DNA of 64,000 bases from Falciphora oryzae (taxonomy: Eukaryota; Ascomycota; Sordariomycetes; Magnaporthales; Magnaporthaceae): NCBI GenBank assembly GCA_000733355.1, contig JNVV01000012.1:10851-74850 (forward strand), written 5' to 3'. Both the position numbers and the translations under genes were made by a program. Below are positions 10,723 to 22,789 of the stretch, piece after piece. The notes beneath the pieces are model-generated. The model searched no databases and had not been told where the DNA came from. It worked only from the letters and a program-made list of their open reading frames with translations. Within the stretch, counting starts at the first letter, position 1. Each line of letters begins with the position of its first letter.

Positions 10723-12661
10723 AGAACATGAAATTAGAGGTTCTGGCGCTAGAGAGGCGCTGGCCGGGAAGGACTCCGCATGAGGTTGGGTTGCCACTTC
10801 CTCGAGCTCAGCCTCAAATATCTCTCTCGCGGCCAGGTTGTCACGTGAGTGGCGCCGGTGGCCGTTGCCCAAAAGGGACAGCGAGGCGCAAACCGAGGAT
10901 TGTCACCAGCGGTAGCATTGAGGAACGAGAAGCAGAGGAGAGAGAGTGTGTGTGTGTGTATTTAACGCCAGTAAGTCGGGATCTACCAGTCCCTGCCTCC
11001 CAAGGGGCATATGACGTGCTAGCGCTACCTAAGCTTGACACTAGGCTACATGTTGCTATCGAGGGGCTAACAGATTTGAACCCGAAGGCATACGGAGTTC
11101 GGGCCGCATTCCGGCGCTCCTTGTTGGTGAGCGGGCAATCGGCAAAGGGGCGAGTAAACGCCAGGGCGCTATAAACGCAGCGGGCGGCGCAATAAGCGCC
11201 GCGGGTGGTAGAGAAACGCAGTCGGCCGGCGAAGTGCCGGAAAAGAGTAGGGCCGGGTATGGGCGGAGGGGACTTCGGGACCCCCCTGGGCCCGGCCAAA
11301 GAAAGAAAGTTCGGGGGCTGGAGGGCCTAGTTCCAGCCCTGTGTGCTCCTTGTGTGTTTATCGCGCGTCGAACGGTACGCTGCGCGGTTTGCCAATCGTA
11401 GGACGATCGAAGCCGTGCACGATACGGGTGACAAACAGAACCGCTCAGGACCTTAAAAATCTTGCGCGTGCGTGCTTAAGCAGGCCATGGCGTGCTTAAG
11501 TAGGCCAAACTTGCGCCGTGCGTATCGTTGAGATGCGGTCGACCGAGGAGGAGTCGCGTGTGTGTACGACCGAAAGGGTCGCGTGTGTGGCGGGGGACGG
11601 CGGCGGCCGGGCCGGCTATTCGTCCGATGTGTTCTAACTGCTTGCCGGCCTGCAGTCTTCTTGTGCGTTCGAAATCGTTCGGCTCGTAGGTTCGCGAGGC
11701 GAAGGCGATAAAAGTCAAAGGGCGGTCTGGCTGGTGATGCGCGGAGGTTATAGCAACAAAAGTCGGAGGATGGCGCGCAAGCGCGCCCTGGGCTGCGAGG
11801 GGTGCAGGCCTTCCCATCAGCTGGCAATAGGCACCTCGGAACCTTTGCCAGCCTACCTTTTCTGCACCTCTAGCCCAGTTGCGTCGTCGTCGTCGTCGTT
11901 GAAAGGACGCCGGCGAACGCGGGTAAAACAGAGCCAAATGGCTTGTTAGAACCCACATAGCGAGTCCGGCTCATTTTGGTGGCCCGCAACACCAAAATGG
12001 CCGGAATTCCTTAGCGGCCACTAACAGTGGGTCCGACAGGAAAATTTTTCGGGGGGAAGGTGTAGGCTTCCACCCGTGGCCCTCTACGTGAGCCGGAACA
12101 GGAGCACTCTTCAGTACTACCGACACCCCTCTGAAGACCTTGTGGGCGCTGTGGACCAAGTAAATTGGGGCTTGACTGCGGCGTTGGCAGGGGGTACCTG
12201 TAGGCGAGATTAGGTGCGGGACCCGCTGAAACGTTAATTGCTGGAAGGTGGCGACACCTAGCCGGTAGGCGCTGAGGAGCGCTTGATAGGTCCCTGGATC
12301 GACCCACGTGCCCACGCACGTGGCGCGCTGCCTCTACTAGATAGATCCCTCGTCGGCCCCACTGCTGGGATCCCGACCGAGGGCAGATCATCGACGTTCT
12401 TCTCTGTGCACCATGTGCCTACGGCACTCTCTGCCCTCTACGAGGGTATATCAGCGCTAATACCGCAGTGAGAGAGGGCGCTGGGGAGCGCCATATAAGT
12501 ACCCACCAGAACCCAAGAGGCGCCTAGGCAGCGCCTAAGCTGGACTAGGGTAGCGCTTAGCAAGAGCCCCAAACCCGCTGGAGCACCATCAAGAAGCAGC
12601 ACTCTGGGGGATCATTACTGCGCTGCGGAGCGCAATATAAGTACCTACTTTGTAGCCCGGA

Positions 12662-12774
12662 TGTCACGGTGCGATCCCTTAATAAGGACCACGCACAGGT
12701 TGTAGTCCCAGCTACAACAACGTTCCTCTTTTGCCTTGGTGTAACGGGTACAACGCTGGTCTTGTCCCGTGACA
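12662..12774. mobile_element. 113-bp solo LTR (TGTCACGG...CCGTGACA) with 5-bp target duplication
   Basis: The element starts TGTCACGG and ends CCGTGACA, an 8-bp perfect terminal inverted repeat with the TG...CA ends of LTR retrotransposons. It is flanked on both sides by CCGGA (12657-12661 and 12775-12779), a perfect 5-bp target-site duplication. There is no internal region, so it is a solo LTR or a very short LTR-like element. The intact duplication suggests a fairly recent insertion. Confidence 0.75.
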
Positions 12775-14529
12775 CCGGAGTTCAACGCTGCGTTTTCTCT
12801 GACGATCCGACTCTGGAAGACGTTGTTATTTCTCTTCTCTTCTTTTGGTGCAGATGGAACGAAGGAATCGGGGGGTGATGTTATGGCCTGGCGTGTGGGG
12901 TCAGTGCACGGACCGCCTTTGGTGGGGTTTAACCCGTAGCATCCCGCCTGCCACCTTTCAGATAGATTCCTTCCTCCTCATCTGTAATTGATGGTTCACA
13001 TTCAGATCACGTACTGTCGTGCCGTGACATGTGGCCTGGTGGGCTGAAACCGGCCGTTACAATAGCAGCCGAAAATGTTAGCCCCCTGGCCTCCCATTTC
13101 CCAGCAGGAACGTCATCGGGACCCCCGCGCTACTGGCCTTACCAGGGACCTGGACCAGGGACGCGGGATTGACACCCGCACGGAGGTGAGCGAATCCGCC
13201 GCCGCCCAAATCTGGAGCCCAGGCTTTCGAGCGGAAGCAGCTGTCCATTCGCCTTTACCGGACCTGGGATCCGGTGCATGCGCGTTAAAAAAGACAAAGC
13301 GGCAAGTTATTCGTACAGTCATTCGTTCAGCTAATCCATTCAACCAGCCGCGCCTCGGTATTGGCTCGTGGAGCATCGTGCAGAGCCGCAACAGGAATCG
13401 TACAGGTTCAGCGAACCGAGACCAGCCCAATACATAGACGAGCTAATTTGGGCTGGAGAGGCTAACCGAGGCTCAGCGGGATGTTGTTTATGCCCAAGAG
13501 TTGGTCGGCCGAAGGAAAAGCCAGGCCTCGCAAAGCAGTGCTAGCGCAGCCTCCACTTAACTCTCTACTGTCGACTTTCTCATTGCAAACCTCCTCGACC
13601 TCTTCTCGAACTCCCGTCCTCAAAAGGCGGCTTGAGTAGTTTATGGCGGGGACGGTCTGCATCGGAAATAGATACGGCGGGCGGGACATATTCGATGGCC
13701 GACCGAGGTTTTCGTACCATTTGTTTGGGCTCAAGGGGCAGGCCGGTGCGACGTGGAGACGCCAGCTGCCTCAAGCGGGTACCTGCCGTGACCCGCCAGC
13801 ACGATAGAACGCGGCTCGAGGGTCGCCACAACCTGGCAGTCATACGACTGTCAAAACGCCAGATGCCTCATCGAACGCGAAATTGTCCTAACTACACGGT
13901 GTACTGGGTTCTCTAACGCGCCACCCTCTTCTGGCGCAAGCATCCACGGACTCCAAGGTTGCAACCCAAGCAGCTGTGCAACGTGGCGGCGTTAATACCT
14001 GATTGGCAGGCAATGCCCCGCTACGCAGCCGCACACAGCCGCGCCCATCCAACGAACTATACACCTCAACGTGCACGTCTGAACTTCCAGCTCCGGTCCC
14101 CACGCGCACCTCTCGGCCCGCTGAAGGCAGCCACAGGATCCCGCACACCTGCCCCGTGCCGGGGTTGGGACGACAAAACGACCGCTCGCGCGCCCTCCAC
14201 TTGCACAAACAGAAACCCAGCCGCCCATACACGCGGACCGAGCCAGGTCAGTAATCCATATACCTCTAAATTCATGCATCGGCACAATGCCCATTTCAGC
14301 CCATGATATCAGCGCTGCAGCTAGCGCTCACGTTCATCCGGGCATATTACCCACCATGCCGCGTCTTCACCTACGCTTGTGTGGCATATCTCTCCGGCGG
14401 CCGTTGTGCGTCCTCGGTGCATGCGTGCGTTCAACCCTAATCCACGCCGACGACAAGTTACGACGGGAACACAGGCGAGGATAACACACCCCTGCAAAGC
14501 AATACCCTCCGGGCCGGAGGAAAAACTGA

Positions 14530-14990
14530 CGAAGATCTCTCCGCCACCTTCTCAGAGAAACGAGCAAGCACATCAAGCTGGCCAACCACGAACTGCAATG
14601 GATCCCCTTCCCGACATGCAACGAAACGCGCAACTCGCTCGGGTTCCAACTACGGCGTCGAGACGGGGTTCAACTGCACGACCTTTATGGTATCCAACAC
14701 CTTCCACCTGCCCCCTGGCCTGCCGCCTGCCCACGCGACCGCCCGCGCACTCGAGACGATCGGTGAAGCGCCACCCAAGCAGGAGTACATCCCGCTCGTC
14801 CTTGCCCTCGCCGGCACGCCACAGCTCAGCCACCTGGAGCCGAGCCACCAAGCTCGATTACCATTTCGGTTTAATGGCCCGCACGCTGGCAACGGATAAT
14901 ATCCATGACGTTTTCGGCTTCCACCACTTCGATGGCGAGGCCTTCTATTACGCCGCGCGCGGACAGTATCGAAAGCTTGGCGAGTAATCT
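14530..14990 (+). pseudogene. Possible decayed coding remnant, family unknown
   Basis: Protein-like stretches appear in successive plus frames: LANHELQWIPFPTCNETRNS near 14575-14640, then GVETGFNCTTFMVSNTFHLP and EYIPLVLALAGTPQ in a shifted frame at about 14655-14825, then DYHFGLMARTLATD and VFGFHHFDGEAFYYAARGQY at about 14855-14970 in a third frame. The composition looks like real protein, but frames shift without convincing introns. I do not recognise the family. It could also be a gene with introns I failed to place. Confidence 0.35.
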
Positions 14991-17313
14991 GTTGCCAGCA
15001 TCGAGAGCGGCGGAGCAACTGTCGGGCAAGATCTAGTTGTCGTAAATGACCGTCAGCGAGAGTGGAGAAGGTGAAGCCGTGGGGAAGCCAGCGAAAGGGA
15101 TCGCGCGCCGGCTGCGAGATGCAAGCAGGGAGGAAACGCGTGGGGAGACCGAGACGGATATCTAGACCGGGAAAGATAGCTATTACTTACCTCGGTCGCG
15201 GTGCAGGGAGACGAGCGTGTTCAAGGCACGTAGGTAGGCTAACATGCCAACCAAAAACGCGGTGGTAGCTGTGCGGTGGCAGACGGCTGGACCCATTTTT
15301 GCCCCACATCGGGTCTCCGGCAGACTGCCCTCAGGGCACCACACCGCACAGGCCAATACTGTACATGCTATCGGCTTGGCAAACGCTTGTGCCTAAGGCC
15401 TGTACGTGCACTCACTGTTGAATCGTAGCAAAGGCGGCGCCCCTGGGAGGTCAAGTGCCATTTCGTCGGGAAAGGCGCTCAGGGCAAGGCGCGGCTTTCG
15501 TGACAGGTGGAGAGGAGCCGTCTGTCAAATCCCCCAACTACTCGCCAACAAATGCTGAGAACCCGCGGTTCGCACAAGCCCGAGAAATTCCAGATTTCAC
15601 ATCTGAGTTCGGTCGGAAGATTTGGGAATTATGGAAAGTCCTTCGGGCCGTGGGGTGCCGGCATCCCGGGATCCGCACTGCGATTAGAGCTGGAGCGACG
15701 TAGCCATTGAGAGCAAAAAGGTGTCCAACGTCTCGAATGCCAACATCACACTGGCTATGTGTCACAATGCTCATATACAGTTCTTTGGCGATGAATCTTT
15801 CGAGGTGAATTCGAGAAGCCGGCTTTTGACATAATGCAGGGAGCCATTCGACAAGGCCGCCGGTGGAGACGGATTGACAATTGCGCAGCTGTGGCCTGGG
15901 TGCGGGCGCCTGCCAGCTACGCCTGGAGCCTGGATCCAGGCAGTGAGCTTGGAGCCTGGAACCAGACGGTTCAGGGGCACGGAGTGTGGGCACTGCCGCT
16001 TTACTTGTGGCAATTTTACCCGAGTGCATGAAATGCCAAGCGGTAGCTCAGGCTAATCACCTTGACCACCTTGTGAGTCACCTCTGACCACCGTGGTAGC
16101 GCCTGCAGCTCAGGTTGCATCTGCGGCAGCTCAGGGCTGGCACTCAATCCAGATTTGGGGGCAAAAGGTTTTCGGGGGAGAATATTGAGGTAGGTAACAT
16201 GCCGTCGTCGTGGTCCATGGTGATGAGACTGGGAACGTGGCGTAAGGGGTAATCGTGAGGGAGAAGCATGCTGCGGAGAAGACGAGGCTCGCAGAGGGAG
16301 CACTCACATCCCGACGGTATCGCCACTGCATTATCGAGCCTTGTGGCCGGCCACAGTGCCCTTGTCCCTAATGGGAACCAGAAATTTAGGTCCACATCGG
16401 TACAAAGGACATCCATCCATCCATCTTGCATGCAGCATGGGTATGTTTGCCTGGTGTCGCTGTTACCCCTGCTTGAGAACGAGTGGCTGGCGTATAACCC
16501 TGGTTATACGTCTGGTTACGGTCCTGGATTGGCCGTTGCTGATTCGTTCTTGTAATAGCGGGCGCCGCACCTTTCAGAATTTGGGTCCAATCACAGAAGA
16601 CGGTCACCCTCTTCCCCGCGCACACGAATCAATCGGGCTAGCCCTCACCAGCAAGAGGCAGAAGGCCGACAGCGCAGCTATGGACAGCCGGAAAATGGGC
16701 GCTTGCGCATAGCAGGAAGGGACGGTGCCAGGAACCGGGCCTCTGGCCAATCTGAGCTGGTCCCCTCTCCTGACAGCGCAGCGGCGGCGCATGTCCGGCG
16801 GGAGCATGCATGTATAGAATAGAATCGACAGAATGGAGGGGAGATCGAAACGATGTTGGTGAATGTGCCGCCGTGCGTTCCGCAGGTGGTATCGCGGTGA
16901 CTTATCCCTGAGCATCCCTGAGCATCCCTGAGCGGGGGGTGACGCGAGACTGATTTAGAGCGGCGATGCTGACTGCCCCGATTGACGCTGGGCAAAAGGT
17001 GCCCCTTACTCTGTCCAACACCTTGCAAACGGTCGCCTTGGGATCTGCAAGGCAAAGCTGCACCTGGAAGCAGGCTCAGATTGTGAATAGCTAGTGGGGC
17101 ATACCCGGGACCTGGAAGCACCGTGGGAAAGCTGAGTGCAGAGTGCGAAACCTCGTTTTTGCGATCTCTGTTTTAAATGCATCAGTCCTCCTTTCTTTGC
17201 GCAATTTATTTTATTAAGGCCCGTCTTGCAGTCCTCTTCTCGGGTTTTCAGTGCTTATAGAAGCGATAAATTAGAAAATTATCTATGGACGGCCCAACGA
17301 CAAGCAACCCAAA

Positions 17314-17671
17314 ATGAACGACCAGGCGGCAGTTTACGCAGAATGTAATACATCCTGCGAGTACTCGACGAAACGTCGGCATAAGAAACTTGTCCAAAAT
17401 CAAGTTAGAAAACGTCTCAAAACCGTCTTCGGGAAGCTCGCCCAGTTGCGAATGTACGACGTTCGCATTTACACCGTTATCGAATTTAATAACAAATACT
17501 ACACGTATACATCTAAAAAAACGAAATCATGGCCACCATCACCAGGAAGAATAGTAAGCTGTGGTTTAACATCGTCGTGGCTTGTATAAGACTAACGAAA
17601 TTTTGTAGGCAAGAGCTTATCCTTTACCAATAGAATATGGACCAGACAACGTCCGGGCCTCGGCAGAGTGA
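17314..17671 (+). CDS. MADS-box-like small protein
   Basis: Exons 17314-17553 and 17609-17671 join in phase (donor GTAAGC, branch GACTAACG, acceptor TTTTGTAG) to give 100 residues. Residues about 20-75 resemble the short fungal MADS (SRF-TF) fold: a basic RRHKKLVQNQVRKRLKTVF stretch, then DVRIYTVIEFNNKYYTYTS and SWPPSPGRI, with the splice adding ARAYPLP, which corresponds to the YPLP or YPVP that usually follows in these small proteins. Such orphan MADS-like proteins are common in accessory parts of Pezizomycotina genomes; a DNA-binding role is inferred only. The local DNA is more AT-rich than its neighbours. The ATG has a good AAAATG context. Confidence 0.6.
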
Positions 17672-19333
17672 TGGCGGGGTTGATGCAAGGAGGGCCCCAG
17701 GGAGAGCCGCAGGGACTGGCCTCTATAGCTATAGCTACAAGGGGCGGCCCCGACAGGATGATCACGTGCCTAAGGTCGAGGACCTGGAGGTGACAGAAAG
17801 GGAAGCCGGCCTTGCCAATTAAGGAGGTTGGGGGGCAGGCTGAAGTCGTGATAGCTGGCCAGACGTATATTGAACAATCCCTCTGACCGACCTCTTCAAG
17901 TCCATTGTGCAGTTCCTCGTACAGCTATCTAGCCGACCCCGTAAGGGTTGGCGGTTTGGGTGCGCAGTGTTTGCTTTGGCAGTATATTCAGGATCGTGAT
18001 AGTTCCAAAGTAAATAAACAAGTGGGAAACGGCAGCTTGGCTTTCAAGCTCTTTGACAGGGAGCTTATCATATAGTTGGCGTTTTCGAAGGCCCTTGGCC
18101 GCCGAGGCTGCAGGCCTTGGGCATTGTAGCTACAAGGTTGTGCGTCGGCCCATCGGCCACGCTGGGATCCTCTTGCGTCTTAAAGTTCGCACCTATGGGG
18201 GTTCACCTTGGGCCAGGAGACCGTCAAGGCATCATGTAGAAAAGCCGGAAGACTCTTGTCAAGGAATCTGGAGGGCAAGCTAATTACCCGTTTTTATCGT
18301 CAATTCAACCTACATTGGCGCCGATCCTCGACTGCTGGCTGTCTAAACCTCCCAAGATCTTCCATACGAAGACCCCTTTTCAGAGCACAGCACGTTAAAA
18401 AAATATTCCCAAAATTTAGGAAAGATTTCCACCTATCCCCAACAGTCATCCTCGAAACTTTTCCCCCCCCCGAGTCTGGATTGAGCAGCCCTGCCGCGAG
18501 TCAAACGGCAACGCCACCCCCCTGCAACGCGTCTGCTTCCAGGCTCCATGCGCGGTCTCCATCGGCCTCCTTTGTCTATTTTCGCTTGGTGCTTGCTACC
18601 AAAAGTTTCCTGAAAAGATCAGTAAGAATCTGTAGGGGATCGAATGCCACGTCCCAGAAAAGGTGAGGCTATGCCTCAGTCCGTAGCGTGTCACAATTAA
18701 TGACGTATGTATTTGAAAGCCCTGTAGCTGCATAAATGGGTGAGCGAAAAGGGGGATTTCGCTGTCCGGTGTTACGGGTCTAGGGCCCGTTGTAAAGGAT
18801 TCGGCTTAAGCCGGATCTGGCATCGCGACTCGGAGTCCGCCACCTCGCCGCCGGATCGCGGCGACCGTGCAGGGACCTCAATCCCCCTTACAAAGCCCGA
18901 CCTTCCGCCCGCCTTTTTGATCTGTTTCTTTCTTCTTCCCCACAGAAAATAAATTCCTTTTGGTCATACCTGTGCGCATTGCATTTTGGCTTAAGCCTTT
19001 CGCATCCGGCACGTGTAGCCGTCCTACTTGCCTTGCCGGTCTTGAGTAGCCGCTATGCGCCTGCCCAAGGGCCTCTATGTCGCCGTGTCGGGGTAGATAG
19101 CTGTACGAGAAAATCTACAATAAGCTTAGAAGAGGTCAATCCCAAAGGGGCTGTTCAATATAGGTAAATAAGTAGGACTAATTATCACAACTTCAGCCTG
19201 CCTTTCCAACTTCACATAGAAGCAAGTAAATTTGATCGACTAGCTGGACACGGACAACCATAGCCTTTGAGCTCCAAAGCAGACAAAACACATTGCAACT
19301 GGACCGAAAGCTACACTGGGTCGAAGACCAGTG
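17672..19333. other. Gene-poor stretch downstream of the MADS-like gene
   Basis: No convincing gene is seen. Fragments such as LPIKEVGGQAEVVIAGQTYI near 17810-17875 hint at degraded coding sequence but cannot be assembled. There are poly-C and pyrimidine-rich tracts near 18465. Confidence 0.4.
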
Positions 19334-19927
19334 TCAAAAAGATCCCATCGCCGCTTCGTCGAGCCTTTGCTTCTTACAGGGATATCCATCGTCATTTGTG
19401 CCCTTACTGCACAGAAAACCCACTTCATCTCGCCATCGCCTTTTGTTGCCCTGCCTGATTCGATCAGAATCCTCGTCCACGAGCAGAGCACCATTGTCCC
19501 CCCCATAAATTTCCGCTACGTGACTTTTCCATTCGTTAAAATCCTGGATCCAGACTTCATCCGGACATTCTGGACAGCGAAAACGCTTATCGAAGAGGCC
19601 ATCCCTTTTCAAATGCTGCGCGTTGAAATGCCTCGAGAAGTATGATCCAGGATAAAAGTCAAACCCACAGAAAAGGCAAAGAGCCCGTTTCTTATTTGTC
19701 TGGTTCCGATAGGTGGGCTTCGTACGGCCGTCCGTGTTCTGTTTTGGCAGATTCGGGGCGTTATGCTCGCCATAGAGTGTTACAACGTGGTTGCTCCAGT
19801 CCATAGCGTCTTCGATGACGTAATCACCTAGACCCTCCTTATAGCATGCAGGGCAACGAAAGGGTTTCTGGAAGAGGCCTTTTTTGATATAGGCCTTGCT
19901 GTTGTGGCGTGTGAGATTGCCGCGCTA
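19334..19927 (-). pseudogene. C-terminal zinc-finger segment of the DUF3435 protein, cut off by an in-frame TAG
   Basis: The frame of the DUF3435 gene continues without interruption past the TAG at 19927-19925 to a stop at 19334. The segment encodes two paired C2H2-like units: CLLCGQQF-stop-RGNLTRH with CPAC...WSNHVVTLYG, and CLFCGFDF...SRHFNAQH with CPEC...WKSHVAEIYG. The TAG sits inside the first finger. In three of the four units the expected second histidine is a tyrosine (TAT). CAG to TAG and CAT to TAT are both C-to-T changes at CpA, the RIP signature. Confidence 0.65.
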
Positions 19928-22191
19928 AGTAAATTGCTGCCCGCACAAAAGACAGATAGGTTTCAGGCTGTCCGACCCTGTTGCCGGCACAAGTTTTACC
20001 GGTACTGGCGTCGAAATTAGTGCTCTCATCATATCGGCATCCCTGTCCGCGAGAAAAGCTGCGAGCAAGTTGCCGAACAGCGCCGTCCGCGATTCCCCGG
20101 GTTTAGTGCCGATATCATCTTCCAGCAGAAACTGACCGATGACAAGAGCTGGGGGCCCGGAGTTTCCATGCCGGGTTTTGCGGGGGTTGATTTGTGGGTT
20201 CTGCAAATCGTCTGTCGGGAGGCCGGACGCTCTCCGTTTGTCGACCTCGCGAAAATATTCCGCCCTCGTTTTCTCCACCATCAAGGCGGACAAGTCTGTG
20301 ATGTTCTTGCCAATTTGCGACTGAATTTGATTGGCTTCTTGTTTTGCCGTTGGCGACTTCTCCGCCTTGAGCGCGGCGTACTGAGCGCGGAGTTCGCGCA
20401 TATCTCGCCGCTGCTCAAATGATTCCAGGTCCTCTTTGGTAGGGTAAATCGGGGCGTGTTCGTCCCGCCGGAGGGAGGCGTGGCGCAAAAGGGCAAAAAG
20501 GCCGTCGTTCTGTCCCGCACGGTGGTGAAATGCAATGCGTACAAGGTCATGAGGTATAAAATTCGGCTGGTAGCTCGCATTAAACACCGCGGTTAAGTTG
20601 GAAAGCACATGGTTGCGCACCGCTGGGGTGAGAGAGCCTATGAGTTCCATCAGTATATTTTCATGCAGCAGCCGGAGGCTTTGCGGCTGTCCATACATAC
20701 CGTCAAGCCTGCCACCTGCACCTACTCGCATCGCATATAGCCGCAGCTTCATCCGGAAGCCGGCCACTAGGAGCGTACGATCCCACAGCTCCGAGTACGC
20801 GTAATAAGGCAACGAGAAGATTTTGCGATCTGCCATCCCTAGCTTCCAATTCAACTCGATGTAGTCGACACCTTCCGTGTGGGGCCGTTGAAGAAGGTCA
20901 CCCAAGGAATTGAAGGTGGCATCGAAGGCATCGTCGTGAATTGCTTGGACGGCGATAAAGCTAGCGAGGCAGCAGACTCGACACGGTATAATCGTTACGG
21001 CGAATTCAACCCTGGCGAAAAAGCAGCCGCGTTGAGGAAGGGCGCAGACAGGGGCTAGAGCAGGGGAAAGGGCTGGGACACTCACACGTCATTCTGCGAA
21101 CGGCGGATCACATCTTTTCTCACCTTGTTGTGGTGTATTGTAATGTACGCAACAAATTTCCTCGGCTCCTTCCCCGCCGGGTCCCGGACGACGGCCAGGC
21201 GGACTTGATTGTAGGAAAAGTTTAGCAGAGCGCCTGGTCGAAAGCCGCCAATGCTGGCCAGGAGGACCACGCAATGAAATGCAACTCGGGTCTTGCGGGC
21301 GCAAGGAATATCGTTCGCGCGAGTCCACAGCGTGGTAAGGATTAAAAGGACGTCTTGCTCGGTTATCTCAGTCTTAGTAAACGTCTGCTTGAGAGTAAGG
21401 CCGTACTGTTTGCTCAAATCTATAGCAATCCACTACCGCAGCCTTTTCTGTTAAAGGGCAATAACAAATGGGCAAGCAGGGACGCAACGGACGTACGTAG
21501 GAAATATTCGCAAATGGTCCTTTTCCTCGGGTTTTTTCGCCAGGAAAATACTGTAATGTCCACAGCTTCTTGTTATCGGGGTCGGCGAGTCTTTTTTCTT
21601 TCAGGACGGTTTCGTCGGCCGCTCGGATTAGGGTCCTCCAAATACTTTCAACGGTGTAGGCTGCTGTCACTGATCGTTCCATCTTATATTCCTCCGGGCC
21701 AAGATCCAAGCGAAGCCGCTCGGAAAATTTAACGAAATCATCGAGGAAGGTTCGACAACGACTTTCCGCCAGGCTACAACCACGGCACAAGCCAAGCCAG
21801 ATTCCATCGGGATCGATTTCGAGTTCGTCAAAGAATCTAGAAACGTCAAAAGCATTTCACAATTTAGTAATGCTAAGGCACGACGCAGGACCAACAAAAC
21901 AGGACAGATGGGATTAAATCGAAAAACAATTCCTGTTCTCCTAGAAAAGGGGGGGTGGAAGAAATGGGGGAAAAAAAAAAAGGCGTACAATCTCCACGCT
22001 TTCATTGCTGCATCTTGCGCAAGCTCCGACCGCTCAGGGAGCCGGCGACTGCCGTCTAGTGGTGTCTCGAAGAACCGGTCGAGATTCTGGCGAGCATTCC
22101 GGTGCCTTTCCTCTGCCCTGCTGCCCTTAAAGTTCCGGACCCGCCTCGTAATGGTGACAGGAGCGCCTGGCGCCGACGTGGAGGATGACAT
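19925..22191 (-). CDS. DUF3435 tyrosine recombinase (Starship captain-like)
   Basis: Exons read on the minus strand are 22191-21989, 21836-21493, 21419-21086 and 21011-19925, phase-consistent, 655 residues to the first TAG. DUF3435 landmarks are FFDELEIDPDGIWLGLC, YTVESIWRTLIRAAD, LLASIGGFRPGALLNFSYNQ (catalytic Arg in GFRPG), RLYAMRVGAGGRLDG (second Arg) and FNASYQPNFIPHDLVR (candidate nucleophilic Tyr). Known for the family: DUF3435 tyrosine recombinases include the captains that excise and integrate giant Starship elements; the captain is the first gene and is transcribed into the cargo. Here the 5' side would be to the right (above 22191) and cargo to the left. The C-terminal zinc fingers are cut off by a TAG. 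The exon 2 donor (GTCCGT) is non-consensus, so that intron is the weakest part of the model. Confidence 0.75.
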
Positions 22192-22789
22192 CGCTCTTTC
22201 GCCGCCGTTGTGTAGGCTGCATCAATGCTCACAGCAGGAAGACCAAGGGACGGTCAATGGACGAAAGGGCGGGAGGCGAAGGCGGGAGGGGAAAGGACAG
22301 GTGGAGAGAGGGCCCCCCTCCCTAATAAGGGTTCGGCGGAACCAGGAGCTGGGCGGCGACTCTCCATAGCGGCGGCAGGGCAGCGGGATCGAAGAAAAAC
22401 GGTCGTTGGTCGCAGGGCACCAGATTCCTGGTGTTTAGCCTTGTCGTCGACAAAGCGGCGGTGCGGCCGCGCGACCGTTTTGTCGTTTGGTCGAGTGGGG
22501 AACAAAGGCGGCCGCCCATTGGCCAACAGCTCCGGCGCATGGAATTTGGAAAAATCCCAGTACTAGTTCAACCCTCACTGGTTTGACTAAGGGAGAGCGG
22601 ACGGGATCCCGTATATTCCAGTGGGTATGGTCGTATGTGCCAGGTTACTCACGTTCCGCCCTTGATATAGGTTGACCGGGTGCAATATTCTTCTATAAAA
22701 TTGCGCTAGATGTCCTTCCGCCGCTCTATTGATATCGGGCTCCGGCTAGAGAATTATTTCGGGCGCTTAGGCCCCTCATGCTCACTAGT
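22192..22789. other. Intergenic region upstream of the DUF3435 gene
   Basis: No gene is seen. If the recombinase is a captain, the element's 5' boundary would be expected here. I found no GTAA on the plus strand that would represent an inverted TTAC(N7)A terminal motif. Confidence 0.4.

Larger units (their letters stand above)
10723..17313. other. Gene-poor accessory stretch
   Basis: No intact gene is recognisable over 6.6 kb. It holds a short GT dinucleotide run near 10946-10959, a GTC trinucleotide run near 11882-11899, the solo LTR at 12662-12774, a possible decayed coding remnant at 14530-14990, short direct repeats built on GCCTGGA near 15920-15960, and three tandem copies of ATCCCTGAGC at 16904-16933. 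Two similar segments (AGCGCCATATAAGTACC near 12490 and AGCGCAATATAAGTACC near 12630) look like duplicated promoter-like sequence of a retroelement. Confidence 0.6.

Noticed and set aside
11060..11140. tRNA-like GGTTCAAATC on the minus strand
   Set aside because: No cloverleaf or matching acceptor stem could be formed.
12879..13061. Second LTR (TGTTATGGCC...GGCCGTTACA)
   Set aside because: The ends match only imperfectly and the 5-bp flanks (GGTGA and ATAGC) differ, so there is no target duplication.
22192..22789. Starship terminal motif TTAC(N7)A in captain orientation
   Set aside because: No GTAA on the plus strand was found in this interval; the TTAC near 22644 is in the wrong orientation.
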